NCBI GenBank assembly: GCA_036971615.1 | Contig: JAYKKR010000015.1 | Coordinates: forward strand, 372,001-436,000 | DNA: 64,000 bases | From: Amyloporia xantha | Taxonomy: Eukaryota; Basidiomycota; Agaricomycetes; Polyporales; Adustoporiaceae | Direction of reading: 5' to 3' | Part shown: piece after piece, positions 49,096 through 60,973 of the stretch | How the letters are laid out: each line of letters starts with the position of its first letter | Position numbering within the stretch: position 1 is the stretch's first letter | Notes under the pieces: model-generated | Databases searched by the model: none | What the model was told of the DNA's origin: nothing | What the model saw: the letters and a program-made list of their open reading frames with translations, nothing else | Translations under genes and position numbers: made by a program

Positions 49096-50538
49096 ATGAC
49101 CAGCCCAGCGACCAGTATGAAAACCTCGGATTCTCCGACTAACGCGATGGTCATCATGCAAAATGGGTGAGATTGTTGAGCATTTGTATTGGAAGCCAGC
49201 TCGAACTCATAACATATTTGTGCGATTTATAGGACACAAAATGGCGACTATCGCTCGAGGGTCGTCGAGATATTGGCAAATACGATGAATGGCTGTCTTA
49301 CTGAGCTGGGCTATCACCCAGATTTTCTCCAACAGCTACAGGCCATCCACGAGTGGAATACTCGCCTCAGGAATGAAAACGCGAAATTGTTCAACGACAA
49401 CCGAAAACTCGCACAGTTGATTGGCATGCAAAACGAACGCATCTCTAAGACTCCACCTAACCAGCATGTTAGCCACAACGTCTCCGAGCTGCAAAGGAGA
49501 ATACAGGTGCTCGAAGTGAACCGCCAAGAGCTTTTAATGACAAACCAGCGCGGGTGCGTATTCCTTTAGCTCGGCAAGACTTGTCCTCACAGAAAGTATT
49601 AGTATGAGAGAAGTAGCCTTTTTGCGCGAGGAGGTTGCACGGCTCAATCACGTAGTGCGTTCAGCAAATGGAATACCCCATGAGATGCATTTGCCACGCT
49701 CTCATACGATACCCACACCAACTGCGTCGTCTCGCCAGTCGGCACATGACCACGGTAAGACTATAAACAGCCAATACTGTCCTTCAACTGACCGTGGTGC
49801 GCAACGGAACATGCATCACAGCCACCCTTCCAAATTTTTTCAGCCCAGTAGACCACCGCTCCCAGATGCCACCACTACCTGTAATAGACACGTCAGTTGC
49901 TGCCTCCATTTCAGAACAAGGCCGACGTTCGGGTAGTGTTAGGCAGAGCCCTGCATCATCCGTGTTCGACCGTTCAGCTTCTATCCAGAGGAGTGCGCCC
50001 GTTACGCCTGCAGTAGTCGACTCTATGGAGCTTACAAGGCATTTCGAAACGGAGACAGTAACTGTCACACCGCCTATCATAGAGGAAGGCAATCATGTCG
50101 AAATGATCGACTTGACGGTGGAAGGGGACCCAGAGCAAGGCGACCCGATGGGGATTGATCCACAAGGGGCAGGAGACTCAGAGCAAGATCAAACGTTGAG
50201 GACTGAGCCCCAGGCGGACGATGAGCTCTCAGAGTCTGAATTCATACAGGATTGCATTGATGCAAACTTCATTGAAGATGAAGGTGAAGAGGATAGCGGC
50301 AAGCTTTGGTGCAGAATGTGCCGGTAAGTCTGACATAGGCCTAATACGATGATGACGTCCCATTGAGTGCGTTGCTGCATATCACAGTTCACGATATTTG
50401 GCGGGTTTTGCCCAGGAAGCCCCTGAGCCCTTCGTGAATGCGACTGTTGCCGAATTAGTTCAGCATTGCGAGCGCGATCATCCAAGAGGTTGGGAGCTTC
50501 TCAAACAATCTGTGCAGGGTCCACAGGATAGCGAATAG
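49096..50538 (+). CDS. Hypothetical coiled-coil protein with C-terminal CxxC...H...H zinc-finger-like motif
   Basis: Not recognised as a named family. Start MTSPATSMKTSDSPTNAMVI. After the first intron comes TQNGDYRSRVVEILANTMNG and a coiled-coil region (LQAIHEWNTRLRNENAKLFN, NVSELQRRIQVLEVNRQELL, MREVAFLREEVARLNHVVR). A disordered Ser/Pro middle is followed by an acidic segment with VEMIDLTVEGD, resembling a SUMO-interacting motif, and FIEDEGEEDSGKLWCRMC. The last exon, after an intron at about 50324-50386, gives SRYLAGFAQEAPEPFVNATV and ELVQHCERDHPRGWELL, so CxxC pairs with a later HCxxxH-type group. Stop at 50538. Predicted nuclear or chromatin-associated by composition, which is inference. 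Confidence 0.7.
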
Positions 50539-50928
50539 ATTATCTTCGCTTAGGTTTGCTCATCGCGTATGTTCAGAATATGCCTTTATAATTGATCTGT
50601 GTACGGTTTGTTCCGGCCTTATGACTTTGATCAAGCACACTCCAATCGCGACGATTGCTGATAGAATCTCCCATCTGTAACTCTCATCGGCTGTATGGCA
50701 GGTTCCTTCGTTTTCAAATGGCTTCGGTGAGCTCAAATTGCTCGTCTGAATTAAGATTCTCGATCTGTGTCATTCAGTTTCTGACTGGAGAGGTGGTCTT
50801 CCTTTCGACGTGTTGAATGATGTCTGGTCTGATCCGTAATGGCGATTGTAGAAAGAGCGAGGCTGGCCTGAGTGACCTTCGCAAATGCCGGATCGCGTCC
50901 CTAGACAGTGTTCACAGGCGACGGCGAC
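50539..50928. other. Intergenic between two plus-strand genes
   Basis: 390 bp holding the 3' flank of the coiled-coil gene and the promoter of the membrane-protein gene. Nothing else recognised. Confidence 0.4.
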
Positions 50929-52336
50929 ATGAACGTCACCAACATTGACGCACCTAACGAGGCAACAACAGGCCCAATTTTAGTCTTGGGCCTTCTCCAA
51001 TACCTATTCCAAGGTATGACCTATCATTCCGCTGTCTGATATTCGCCAAATGTCCTCCAAGGGGTGATACTTTCACAGGTAGGCGGTCGTCGATCTCTAC
51101 CGCGATAGTGATGATTGTGCTCAGCAGTTCCCCCAGGGTGTGAAATTTTGGACACGGCAGGCGGACGACTCGTTGCGATTACGACTCTATGTGACAACCT
51201 TGGTACTCTTCTCCATGTGGGTCTCTACTTGTCATAGTCAAGTCTTTGTTACTGAGTCCCGTTTCGAGTGCAGATTGCAGACAACTCTGGAGACCTATAA
51301 AGATTGGCTAGAGCTGATTGTTCGCGAGCACTGGGTGTGTCAATCTTGAACTCATGCAAGCTTGTTGTACAACTAACATCTTGTAGTGGCAGAGTCCGTT
51401 GCACTGCACCGAGATTTTGGTGAACGGTCTTATCACCTCCTTGTGCGAGGTATTCTTGATAAGGAGGTGCTGGAAGGCACGTAACTCGCTTTTGAGCTAT
51501 CAATGCAGTAATAGGCCAATAATCTCTTTCATCAGATCACTGGGAGAAATCACTGGATTCTCGGCATCTTGGCTGCTCTGGCTACAGCAACCTTTGTTAC
51601 GAATATTTATCTGGTAAAGGCGCATTTTAACCGCGATTGGCTGGGGTGCTGATCCAGAGCGACTAGGCCGTGAAGATAGGGCAGGTCATAGGAGCCTCCA
51701 TTAACTACACCGATGTAGGGATCTATGTGTACTTGGTACGACTGACGCTGAACAGCCCGACGTCTCATCTAGCCGTTGAAGGCAGGTCACTGGGCCTTCC
51801 CATTCTGGGTATATGGATCTCTTGTAATCGCCCTCAGCCTGACTTCCATTTGTACGTTACACGGAAGTCCACAGTAGCGCCTGTGCTAATCTAGCACCTA
51901 GTGTCTTTCTCCTTATGGGAGACAAAGACTGGTCTCAAAGAAGTCGATAAGGTAGTGACACACATCATTGGTCTCACCTGGGAATCGTGTGCATTGCCTA
52001 CCATCTGTATGATCCTTGCTGCCAGCTTTTATAGCACTAAAAAGGTGCTTTCCGAACTTCCTTGCCGAAGAAGTCCCGCGCTAATAATTTGCCACACAGC
52101 TCCCAGAAGCCAAGCATCTCGACCTCTTCTTTATCCTCCTGACCGGCAAATTATACTCAGTTGGGATCTTACGCACGGTTAACTCTCGCACTGTCCTCCG
52201 CGAGCGCCTGGCATCCTCTGATATAGGAGGTCGGACATCACTCAGCGACTTCAAATGGGATCAGCCATCAAGTAACACTTGCTCAGCAAGCCAGCAGGTC
52301 GGTGTCTCTGTTGCTCATACCATCCTCGTGCGCTGA
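50929..52336 (+). CDS. Seven-helix-like membrane protein, DUF6534 type
   Basis: Agaricomycete genomes hold large families of such multi-helix proteins with a C-terminal DUF6534 region; the function is unknown. Start MNVTNIDAPNEATTGPILVL, a first hydrophobic segment. Exons then give VILSQVVDLYRDSDDCAQQF, LRLRLYVTTLVLFS, LQTTLETYKDWLELIVR, NGLITSLCEVFLIRRCWK, NHWILGILAALATATFVTNI, the VKIGQVIGASINYTDVG region, and KTGLKEVDKVVTHIIGLTWE with SCALPTICMILAASFYS (DUF6534-like). The end is HLDLFFILLTGKLYSVGILR, TVNSRTVLRERLASSDIGG and a short Ser-rich cytosolic tail, stop at 52336. Eight or more introns are needed, so the borders are approximate. Confidence 0.75.
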
Positions 52337-52559
52337 CTGGTATTAGCCAATCGCTCCAAATGAGAATCCCGGTCTCACATCGTTGACACCCGAGGTCTCT
52401 CGACACGGCGACAATATGTTAATATCCGTGGCTACCGCTCTGGACGATGGTTCTGATGACCTCGTTCGCAGTCACAGAGATCAGAGACAAGAGCGCACTA
52501 GTCATTCAGGTTCTTCTCATGTCTCTTCGTTTACCTTGGCTTGAAATGCAAACAGTCTG

Positions 52560-52850
52560 GTTCTATGAACAGTGGTGCTGTTCACACTGTCATTGCCTCC
52601 GACAGGTTGTCAACCAACGTCGAAACACGCTTAGCCTTGATCTCGACCAATGTACCGTCTTTCTCCAGAGACTTCAAGGGCTTTACTAGCGGACTGTAAG
52701 CGCTCAATTGAACTATGGAGACTGGAGAATACTGCCAGAGACGATGCAATTCTCTCAACCCTGCGAGGGGTATCAGTCACATCCTGCGAATGTACGATTC
52801 GTGATTCTCAGGAAGCTGCTTAGCTGGAGAGCGACGAGTAAAATTGACTA
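52560..52850 (-). pseudogene. Partial, internally deleted copy of the 3' end of the M28 peptidase gene
   Basis: 52570-52660 is close to 57042-57125 (the last exon of the peptidase gene, including its stop region), and 52662-52850 is close to 57512-57700. The roughly 390 bp between those blocks in the source gene is absent here. Blocks such as CAACGTCGAAACACGCTT and GAGACGATGCAAT are shared. Orientation is the same as the source. Only a scrap of the C-terminal helical domain could be encoded, with no start and no active site, so this is a dead fragment lying just beyond the 3' end of the HAK gene. Confidence 0.88.
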
Positions 52851-53000
52851 TTATACATTCCTTGTATATTGCACAACAGATATCAAGCGAAATCTAAATG
52901 GAAGTGATACACAAAACGGTTTGACGATACAAAAGTAGGGTCTTCTGAGAGCATCCGATACTTGTTTCTTTTGACTGCAAGCCTGTTTCGCACCAAAGCT

Positions 53001-56000
53001 TCATATTTTTGCGTTGATGCCCACACGAATGATCCTGACAATAAGTGCGTTTTATATGTGATATTCAGGCGCAGGAATGAGACAACCCACTCATCACCCG
53101 AAGTTACCCAGTTCTCTGTCTCTGGAAACATGTTGACTGGACTGATGTCAGATGTCATGCCGATCAAAATCGGAAGAACGGACGTACCAAACCGACGATA
53201 GACGTCCTCAATCAAGAAACTTCGGATCCAGTTGGCGAAGCGAGATGCCTTCCCTGCCTTGACTCCTTTACTAATCACATGGTAATGGGGAACACTTGAT
53301 CGAGAAGTCAACATCACAATGTACTCCGAGTGAATTGCGGAAGGCGCACATGTGAACATAATTAGAAGCTACTTGTTTTAACTCGTGGATAGTGGCAGTA
53401 GACTCGCGGGGATCTGCGCGTGCCTCAATAGAGCAGATGCGATCGACAACGTCTCCGATCTAACGTACAGTCAGCGGAATGTCCAACAGGTATGTCTGGA
53501 ATGCATGCCTTGAGATCGAAGTCATCACGATAACCGAGGAAGTAAGTGACTCCATAGAAGCCTATCAATCAAGGTCTTAGATTCCCTCATTGAATCCGCC
53601 CGGATAAATATCGCCTACCATGGATGGAGCGCACTTTCGTGACTGCGTAACGATCCTCCTGGGCGATCCTTGCAGTCGGAAGAACGCGAACGGCAAGGAA
53701 GATCTGTCGGGTAGACAGGTCAGTCACGCTGTATTCTGCGAGTAATTCTAGCACTGACCACAATGCGCGGCAGAGCAGGCCATTGACGGATGAAGCCTGA
53801 CAAAAGAAAAATCAGTAGGATTATGCTTCGGCAGGCTGATTACATACCGACAAATGAGTGCGGGACACCTCGACCCACGGTCAATTTGTGAAAAATAGCG
53901 CATGTCGGAATGCGCTCCAATTTCCTTCTACGGCCGCTCTGAGAGTCACCATTTTCATCGTCGAGGATGTAATATGCGGGACGGTTAGGCTCTGCGGGGC
54001 CATCGTGTTCGTCCTCGCTATCTGATTCGTCGCTGTGTTCTGGTACTCCCATGTCGCCTTGCACTCCGTCTCCGTCCGATGCAGAATTCGCTGCGCGGTG
54101 CGGTTTGCGTATGCGCAAGACTTCGTCGTTGTCAGCATCTGTGAGGATAACGTGGCGTAGGTTTTTGCGATTCGAGCTATCGTAGTTGTCTTCCAAGCCC
54201 TGGGAAGTGGGTGTTACTAATGCATACTTCGGAAATCGAGGCAGTTTTTTTGGCTTACTTTGGCCCACGTCCAGAAGAGCATAAAAGCAACACTAGGCAT
54301 AAATCACCATGAGTTGACTGACGATGAAAATTCAAGGTTGCAAAGCCACTCACAGGATTAAGCCAATCATCAGTGGTACCCAAGCACCGTCAGGCACTTT
54401 CTTGAGGGAAGCTCCCCAAAACAATCCTGTGAAGATGTTAACGACGAATAAAAGCAGGAGCAGAAACACGACAAACCATCCAAGAACCCAAAGAAACAGA
54501 AGAATGCGACAGCAAGAATTACAGGAAGTTGTTTCACATATTTGATCTGCAGAGCTATCAATACAGTTGTCACAAACATTACGGTGGCGACAGCAAATCT
54601 GTCAAACAGATGAGACGAGCACACACGAAATAATGTTAGAGCGCACATACCCATATGCGTTAGTAAGCGATGTAGAACTTTTGAAGGCTGCAACGAGGAT
54701 AATAACGATAATCATAACTGGTGACATCATGTTGGTATGGCTTGTTAAATAGACAGCGTGCAGACTTACGGATCCAATTTACAACAGGGATGTATACTTG
54801 ACCTTCGGTCTTGTCTGATGTGTACACCATACGGAGACTAATGATACCGGTGAGAAGGAATTGCGGGAGTGAAAATTTAGAATACTGACTGAGGCAGACT
54901 GTGCATATTGATGAGTTGCTGCACCAAACTAAACGTCGCGGTAATCAATGCTTGGGAGGCAATAAGCTATCCGACAGTTAGTATGAGGTATTTGCAAAAG
55001 AAACGGCACGTACTGTGGCCAAAATGGCAATGACATAAAGTATCCTGTCAGGCCGTGTTAATATGCATCGTGCACCACCAGAACGAGGGTGTATGTACCA
55101 AAATAGTGGACCCTTTGTGTGCCCAGGAATCGCATTATAGAAGATATTGGAGAGGACGGCCTCCTTGTCAACGATTAGACGGGCACCTTGCCCGAGATAT
55201 TGCAGTACAAGGCATGGATAAACAAAGCACGTAAAGGAAAGCTTTGCCGACGGTCAACCTTCTGTCTGCGCTGAAAAACACGATAAACTAACTTGTATTG
55301 ACTGCACGTTAAATTGTCCAAGACTGACAGGGACAATATCAGCATCGCAATATTCGAGCGACCGCACTTCTAAAAGCCGATTATTAGGAAAAATGCACTT
55401 ACTTCGCGAATAGCGCTTCGCAGCCGGTGACGGAGAGTATCACACCGCTCAACAAATCGTAGTCTCGAGTGCGTACAAAGACTACAAGTGGTAATGAGAA
55501 TATTAGCGGACTATGGGAAGGAGCACACTTACGCATTACTGCTCTAGAGGGGTCGAAAGCTCGAAAAATGCCGGGATACCGTATTATGTTCACAATCCCC
55601 GTGGCACCCAGGAGGGACAACCATATGAATGTGACTATGACGTGCCCGTAGATCTTTATGTCATTTGTCTGTTGTACAGAGACCACGCATACCTGGCGCA
55701 AAGACCGAAGCTAATCTGGCCGTTCCGCGAAATTGAATTAGGAAAAGTGCGACAAGAAAGGCCTTGGCAAACAATAAGAAATCGGACGACCGATCGTTCG
55801 CATTTGCGGGGAACTTACAATAGATATAGGAACTACATCATTTCCAACAGAGGGTCTTGCGATAGCTATCCCCGAGACAGCGCTGGTAACAGATACCGCG
55901 GGCGTAAAGACTCCGTCAGACAACGTCAAACTTGTTCCTAGTAATGACTTAGGGCCACAGCAGGAGATCAATAGGTATACGCCAGTGATCGATGCAACGA

Positions 56001-56602
56001 ACTTACCCATGCTAGCAATGGCCAGCGGATGCTTTGAGAGATCTTTGGGCCTTGTCTTTTCTGCAGTGAGAATTTATAACTGTCGCCAGTGAGAGTTCTA
56101 TCCGCATCAAAATCTTTTTCTTCTGGCGGATAGAGTCCCTGGAACAGAGCGAAGGTACCTCCTTCCCCTGAGTCCATTGCTCAGTCAAGTATCGTTTGAA
56201 TGATGGCAGAGTGGGCACCTTCACGTGTTCCAAATCGCAAACAAATGACGACCTAGGGGCGCAGTTAGTCCTCAGCGCTGTGTAAATTCATTGAAACATA
56301 CATATTTCAGAAGGGGCAGGAGTGTCAGAGACCATACGATTGCGCTTAATCCGCCGATTACATCTTCTTCTGACGGCACGGGTCCTGTTGGGTGCCAAAT
56401 GCCATTCAGCACATATAGGGGCGAGGTTCCTATGTCGGAATATATAATTCCTGCACGAGGGTCAGTAGCCAGAAACCAGGAAACAATTGTCTCACTCACC
56501 CAGTGTCTGAAAGCTCAATGTGAGCAATGCAAAACCGTGGACATCTAGAGCTGAGCGGTGTGTTGTATCCACAGCCTCCAACCCTTTCGAGCTCATGGCC
56601 AT
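53001..56602 (-). CDS. HAK1: High-affinity potassium transporter, HAK/KUP family
   Basis: Plasma-membrane K+ uptake, usually as H+/K+ symport, important at low external potassium. Start at 56602 (MAMSSKGLEAVDTTHRSALD). The KUP signature YSDIGTSPLYVLNGIWHP follows, then LSAIVWSLTLLPLLKY. A short exon gives VVICLRFGTREG, and the splice to EGGTFALFQGLYPP makes the conserved GEGGTFAL loop. Membrane helices continue through about 55900-54250. A large acidic cytosolic domain (about 54200-53880, DSEDEHDGPAEPNRPAYYIL) precedes ERIPTCAIFHKLTVGRGVPH. Near the C-terminus SFLIEDVYRRF splices to VNMFPETENWVTSGDE and then to IIRVGINAKI, stop TGA 53003-53001. Without these last two introns an artificial extension to 52883 would be predicted. 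About 18 introns. Confidence 0.93.
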
Positions 56603-57037
56603 ACTACTGGGTCTGATTGTTTCCGTACAGACAAGAGGAGCAATAGGCAGCAGTCGAGTGAACAGTAGGAAGGCAGGCTCAGGTCGATAATAGTGAAGGT
56701 TATATCATGCTGGAGTCGGGAGTCGGAAAGTCAAGAATCGAGAAGAATCATGAATGTGTGCATGGGGCAGATCTGTGGGCCTGTGTCTATTTTAAAATGT
56801 CGGGTCCGCCAGCTGTAAATGGAATTGGTGGATGACGATTTTGGTCTGAGACGGAGTCTATCCGGAAGGTTTGACACCCGAAATAGCCGACCGGTTCTTG
56901 AGCCACCCGATCGGAGATCAAATAACAGACGCTCAGATTCAAAGTGGCTGACAACCTGAGCCTGGCACGTTCGGTCAATCAGTTTTGGTGCAAAAAGCAA
57001 ACAATTTATTTCGATGAACTCAGAACAGTAGCTCCAT
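56603..57037. promoter_or_regulatory. HAK1 upstream region / peptidase 3' flank
   Basis: About 435 bp between two minus-strand genes. No recognised motif or gene. Confidence 0.4.
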
Positions 57038-60000
57038 TTACACTGCAATTGCCTCCGACAGCTTGTCGATCAACGTCGAAACACGCTTGGCCTCGATCTC
57101 GGCCAACGTGCTGTTTTTCTCCAGAGTCAGTGCCTCTGTGACGGAAGGAAGCGTGGTCGCTCCATAGCCTACGGAAATCGCGCATCAGTGGTAGACGGAC
57201 GATCTGTTACATTGGTACTCACCGAGCCACTTTCCGGGTGCCACCACCAAGTGCTTGTACCACTCGCGCTCTGAGATACCCTCCTCCGAGATGAATCCAC
57301 GCTCGAACACCCTGAGCTTCGAGTTCACATTTTGCACACGCTGTGCAGCCCTGAACAACTTCTCCATCGGCGAGGAGTGTTTGCCATGATGGTGGATCCG
57401 ATGAATGACCTTCCGCAGCCACTCGGGAAGGTGGCCCGTCTTACAATGGCCGTCAGTCTGTTTGGGCAGATTGCCGAGAGCCTCTTTGAATTTCTCTTCC
57501 GCTTCGGCCTTCTCGACGTCAAGGGCTTTGCTAGCAGACTGCAAGCTCTCGATCGAGCTACGAAGACTGGAGAAGTTGGGTGACACCGCGAGAGACGATG
57601 CAATGCTCTCAACCCTGCACGGGATGTCAATCGTATCCTGAAAATGTACGATGAAAGCGATGATACGTACTTCTCAAGATAGCTGCTTAATTCCAGAGCG
57701 TATTGCGTGGTGTTGAGGGGAACGATGATCGCATCAGTGAGTCGAAGAGCAGAAAGACCCATATGCTTAGCAATGGCGACCTATACACCACAACATGAGA
57801 TTTGGCTTCTGTCTGTCATAGGTAGACGTACATGACGGGAGAATCCGGGGTCGCCATAAAGCTCTTCCCACCTCTCCGAATCGTAAATCGAGTGGTAGTG
57901 GTATGGCGCATCAGTAGGCGTGTTTCCGAATCCCTGGTCCATGCTCGCGATCTGTCATGATTAGGATGCACACAATCAATTTTACGCAATGGAACAGTGT
58001 TTTGAAAGATCAACTCACACCGAGTCTCTGCAAAAACGGCGTGTAGTCACTGCCCGACCCGAGTGGAGAAATGCCTGTCTCAGAAGCTTTCGCCTCTTGC
58101 GCAGACTCGTACATCGCCATGAATTCCGCATCGCTCGTACCAGTGAAGGGGCCAGAGTCAGACATGGCGTCCCAGAGGGTCTTCCCGGGGATTGTGGGGT
58201 GCGCAACGTCCAGGGCAGCCTGACGAATGAGGTGCGCAAGCGAAGGCGAGGCGGAAGCGCCCCAGCGAGAGCCGCTGACCGAAACGTCTGTCAAGGCAAC
58301 AGAAGGTAAGCGGGGAGAATTCTATGAGATAGCCATGTTCACTGACCGACGTTGACGTAGGCAACGACATGCTCGGTGATCCACTCAGGGAAGTCTTCGG
58401 CCCATTCAGTGCTGCCAATGAGGCCGTACTGCATGGACTATGCTCAGAACCAGGTATATGTGAGGGAAATGTAATCTCTGCATACCTCTTCCGCATCCCA
58501 ACTAGCGATCACAATGTTCCTGAGTGGTTTCCAGCCGCTCTTCAAGAGAGCGCCCAAGCCCCGGACAAGCTCATGCAGCGATACCGTTCCAGAGACAGGG
58601 TCGACGGCACCCATAACCCATGCTAAGCAGAAGTGATGACAATGCAGTAATACACAGTCTGCGCTGAGATTACATACCATCACGGTGACAGCCTAGCAAA
58701 ATCGTCTCGTTGCGGATGTGACCAGGAATGGCCGCCATGGTGTTCCAGATAGGGATGACCCTCGTATCCACTGAAAATCCGATCAGTCGACCCGTCTGCG
58801 ACATGCATCGCAGGCAAACCGACTCACCGTTGTTCACTAGTTTGACCTTACGCTCGCTGGCCTTCCCTGTCACGCTCCTTCCGTCCTCCAGCTCTTCCAG
58901 CAGCCTCTGCGCATTCGCCCAGGAGATTGGCAAGCTAGGAATACGCGGGATGTTCGCACCTTCCGTGCGCGTCGCGTTCTCATACGCGGGCGCGCCAGGA
59001 GTCGTGGGGTCACCGGGGTACGCGGAAATGAACTGCACGCTCCCGCGCTGGACGGACGTGGGGTTTCGCGCGGGTCCAGCAGGGTAAGGCTCGTAGCCGT
59101 TCTCGACGGTCACGGGCCCGTCATCACGCGTATCGGAGTAGATGAGGACGCCGACGGCACCGTGTTCTTGGGCGAGTTGGATCTAAGGGTGAAAAGAAAG
59201 AAAGTTGGCAACGGAGAAACGAACAGTGGCGCCGCATACATGCCCACCTTCAACCCACGGAAGTTCCCTCCATACCTCACAAGCGCAATCTTACCCGTCA
59301 GGTTTCCTCCCTTCTCCACAAACTCATCGTAGTCCTCTTTCAAACCATAATTGACATACACCAACTCGCCCTCTACCTCTCCGCCCTTGCTAAGACCATG
59401 CCATGCAGGTACGTAGTCTCGATACATTGCGGCCTCCGGGTCGCCCGGGTCACCGTCCTCCACCAAATCCGCGCTCCATGCCTCCGTACCGTCCTCAGCC
59501 AGGATCGCCAGGCTGTGTTCCAGCGCAGTGTTCATCACGGGGTAGTACACATCGATCCATGCCGACGGAGAGGAGAGCTTGTTAATGCCCAAGGTCGCGG
59601 CGCGAGAGTCAGCAGAGCCCGCGGGGAAGACAGGGTCCGGGGTAGAGGGTGAGCCAGAGGGCGCGATCCCCAATTGGGACTGGAAGAGGTGCAAGATGGC
59701 CTTGGCGTCTGCGAGGTCTTCAGTGGAGCCAGCGAGGTGCGGGTGCGTTGCGTAAGCTCGCGACGCAGCGAGTGCGCTCTCAGTGTTGGGGGTGGAACTA
59801 TGGTCGAGTGCAGGTTTAACCAAACGCACAAGCGAGAGTCAGAAACTAGATACTCACAGGAAGATTTCCTCTGCTTTCTTTCCCGCTACGCTCTCTTGCG
59901 TACCGAATCCAGACCTGAATGCATCCAGTGCCCATGACTGAGAGCCTGCGCGCGACTCTGGCAGATCATGATGCTGTGCAATGAAGGTGCGCTTGGACAG

Positions 60001-60150
60001 GACATAGACAGTATTGAAGGCATAGAATAGCACCAGGAATTTCAGAGCACGGCGCCAGACAGGCTTGCGGCGTGTCGCTGATGTTGGCGCGGTAGTTATC
60101 TGCTCAGCACGCGACAGGTCGCCGGGCACGAGAAGACCTTGCTTCTCCAT
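57038..60150 (-). CDS. Glutamate carboxypeptidase II-like M28 metallopeptidase
   Basis: Membrane-anchored zinc aminopeptidase of the GCPII/transferrin-receptor family. Start [20 protein letters not shown], with a signal anchor [17 protein letters not shown] at residues 37-53. A PA domain contains [17 protein letters not shown]. The catalytic part reads [11 protein letters not shown], then by splicing [36 protein letters not shown] (Glu general base) and [19 protein letters not shown] replaces the more usual GNHRD or GGHRD, keeping the zinc-ligand His. The dimerisation domain ends [30 protein letters not shown] and [16 protein letters not shown], stop TAA 57040-57038. About ten introns. Substrate unknown; fungal members are usually placed in the vacuole or secretory route. 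A decayed partial copy lies at 52.6 kb. Confidence 0.93.
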
Positions 60151-60973
60151 ATCACCGTCCTTCTTGAGTTGGACGCAGGAGGTTTCAGGCTGAGGGAAGA
60201 TGAAACGGTGAGGACCTTCACTGTGCAGTGGTGTTTATATGTAAGCACTTCCAAGGGCTCCCCTGACGCCATATCGCGAGTCGCTACTTTCCCATATGGA
60301 TGCATGTGCCGTACAGATAGGCAAGTCAGATTACCTAGCTCGTCAGATTTGTTGGTCGCCGAAAGCAGGTGTCAGAATGAACTGGGTGCTATTGAGAACT
60401 GGATACACAAGGGCTGGCTACAGTCCTTAAAGCTTTCCTTGGGTGTTAAATAAGCAGTCAACGCTACAGCTCTTAAATAGCGTGTCCATGGCACGCAGTT
60501 TATAGTCCTTGCACGAGATCTGAACCAATATGATCCAATCAATAGATCCGGTTATTTAATTCGGCATCTCGGCTTTAGGCGTCTGCCGCACTCTTCTCAT
60601 CGGTCTTGTGGGCGGAAAATAAATTCATCCTACTCCTCCAAATAATAAAGACACTCATGAATGTCTGTGGATTTGCTAGCTAGGGTCTTCTGCCGTACGT
60701 CAAATCTCAAACATCGATGTGTGAATTATACGCTGGCGGTCGCCGATCCCTACAACGTGTTAGCGCTCACTGCTGTTCAGCACGCGTCCGACGTGGTCCC
60801 CCAAAGGCAGCTTCGAATTCACAAGACCAGGACTTCCGTATCTAGCTACTCACAATTGGTTGTCGACAGACTTCAAACTTCTCAGTCACGAGTATATTGC
60901 AAGGACGACACACTCGACGCGCTCGTAGTTCTCTTGATTCTCGCCTTGGCTTTTAAACAGCGGCGTTAACGCG
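60151..60973. promoter_or_regulatory. Shared divergent region of the M28 peptidase and SDR copy 2
   Basis: 823 bp between outward-facing ATGs. Contains an A/T-rich core at about 60540-60660 with AATAAATT and AATAATAAAG. No gene recognised; the longest plus-strand frame (60661-60969) shows no familiar protein sequence. Confidence 0.4.

Noticed and set aside
52883..53000. C-terminal extension of HAK1 reading on to 52883
   Set aside because: Two short introns restore the conserved ending MFPETENWVTSGDE-IIRVGINAKI with a stop at 53001; the extension is read-through of introns and 3'UTR.
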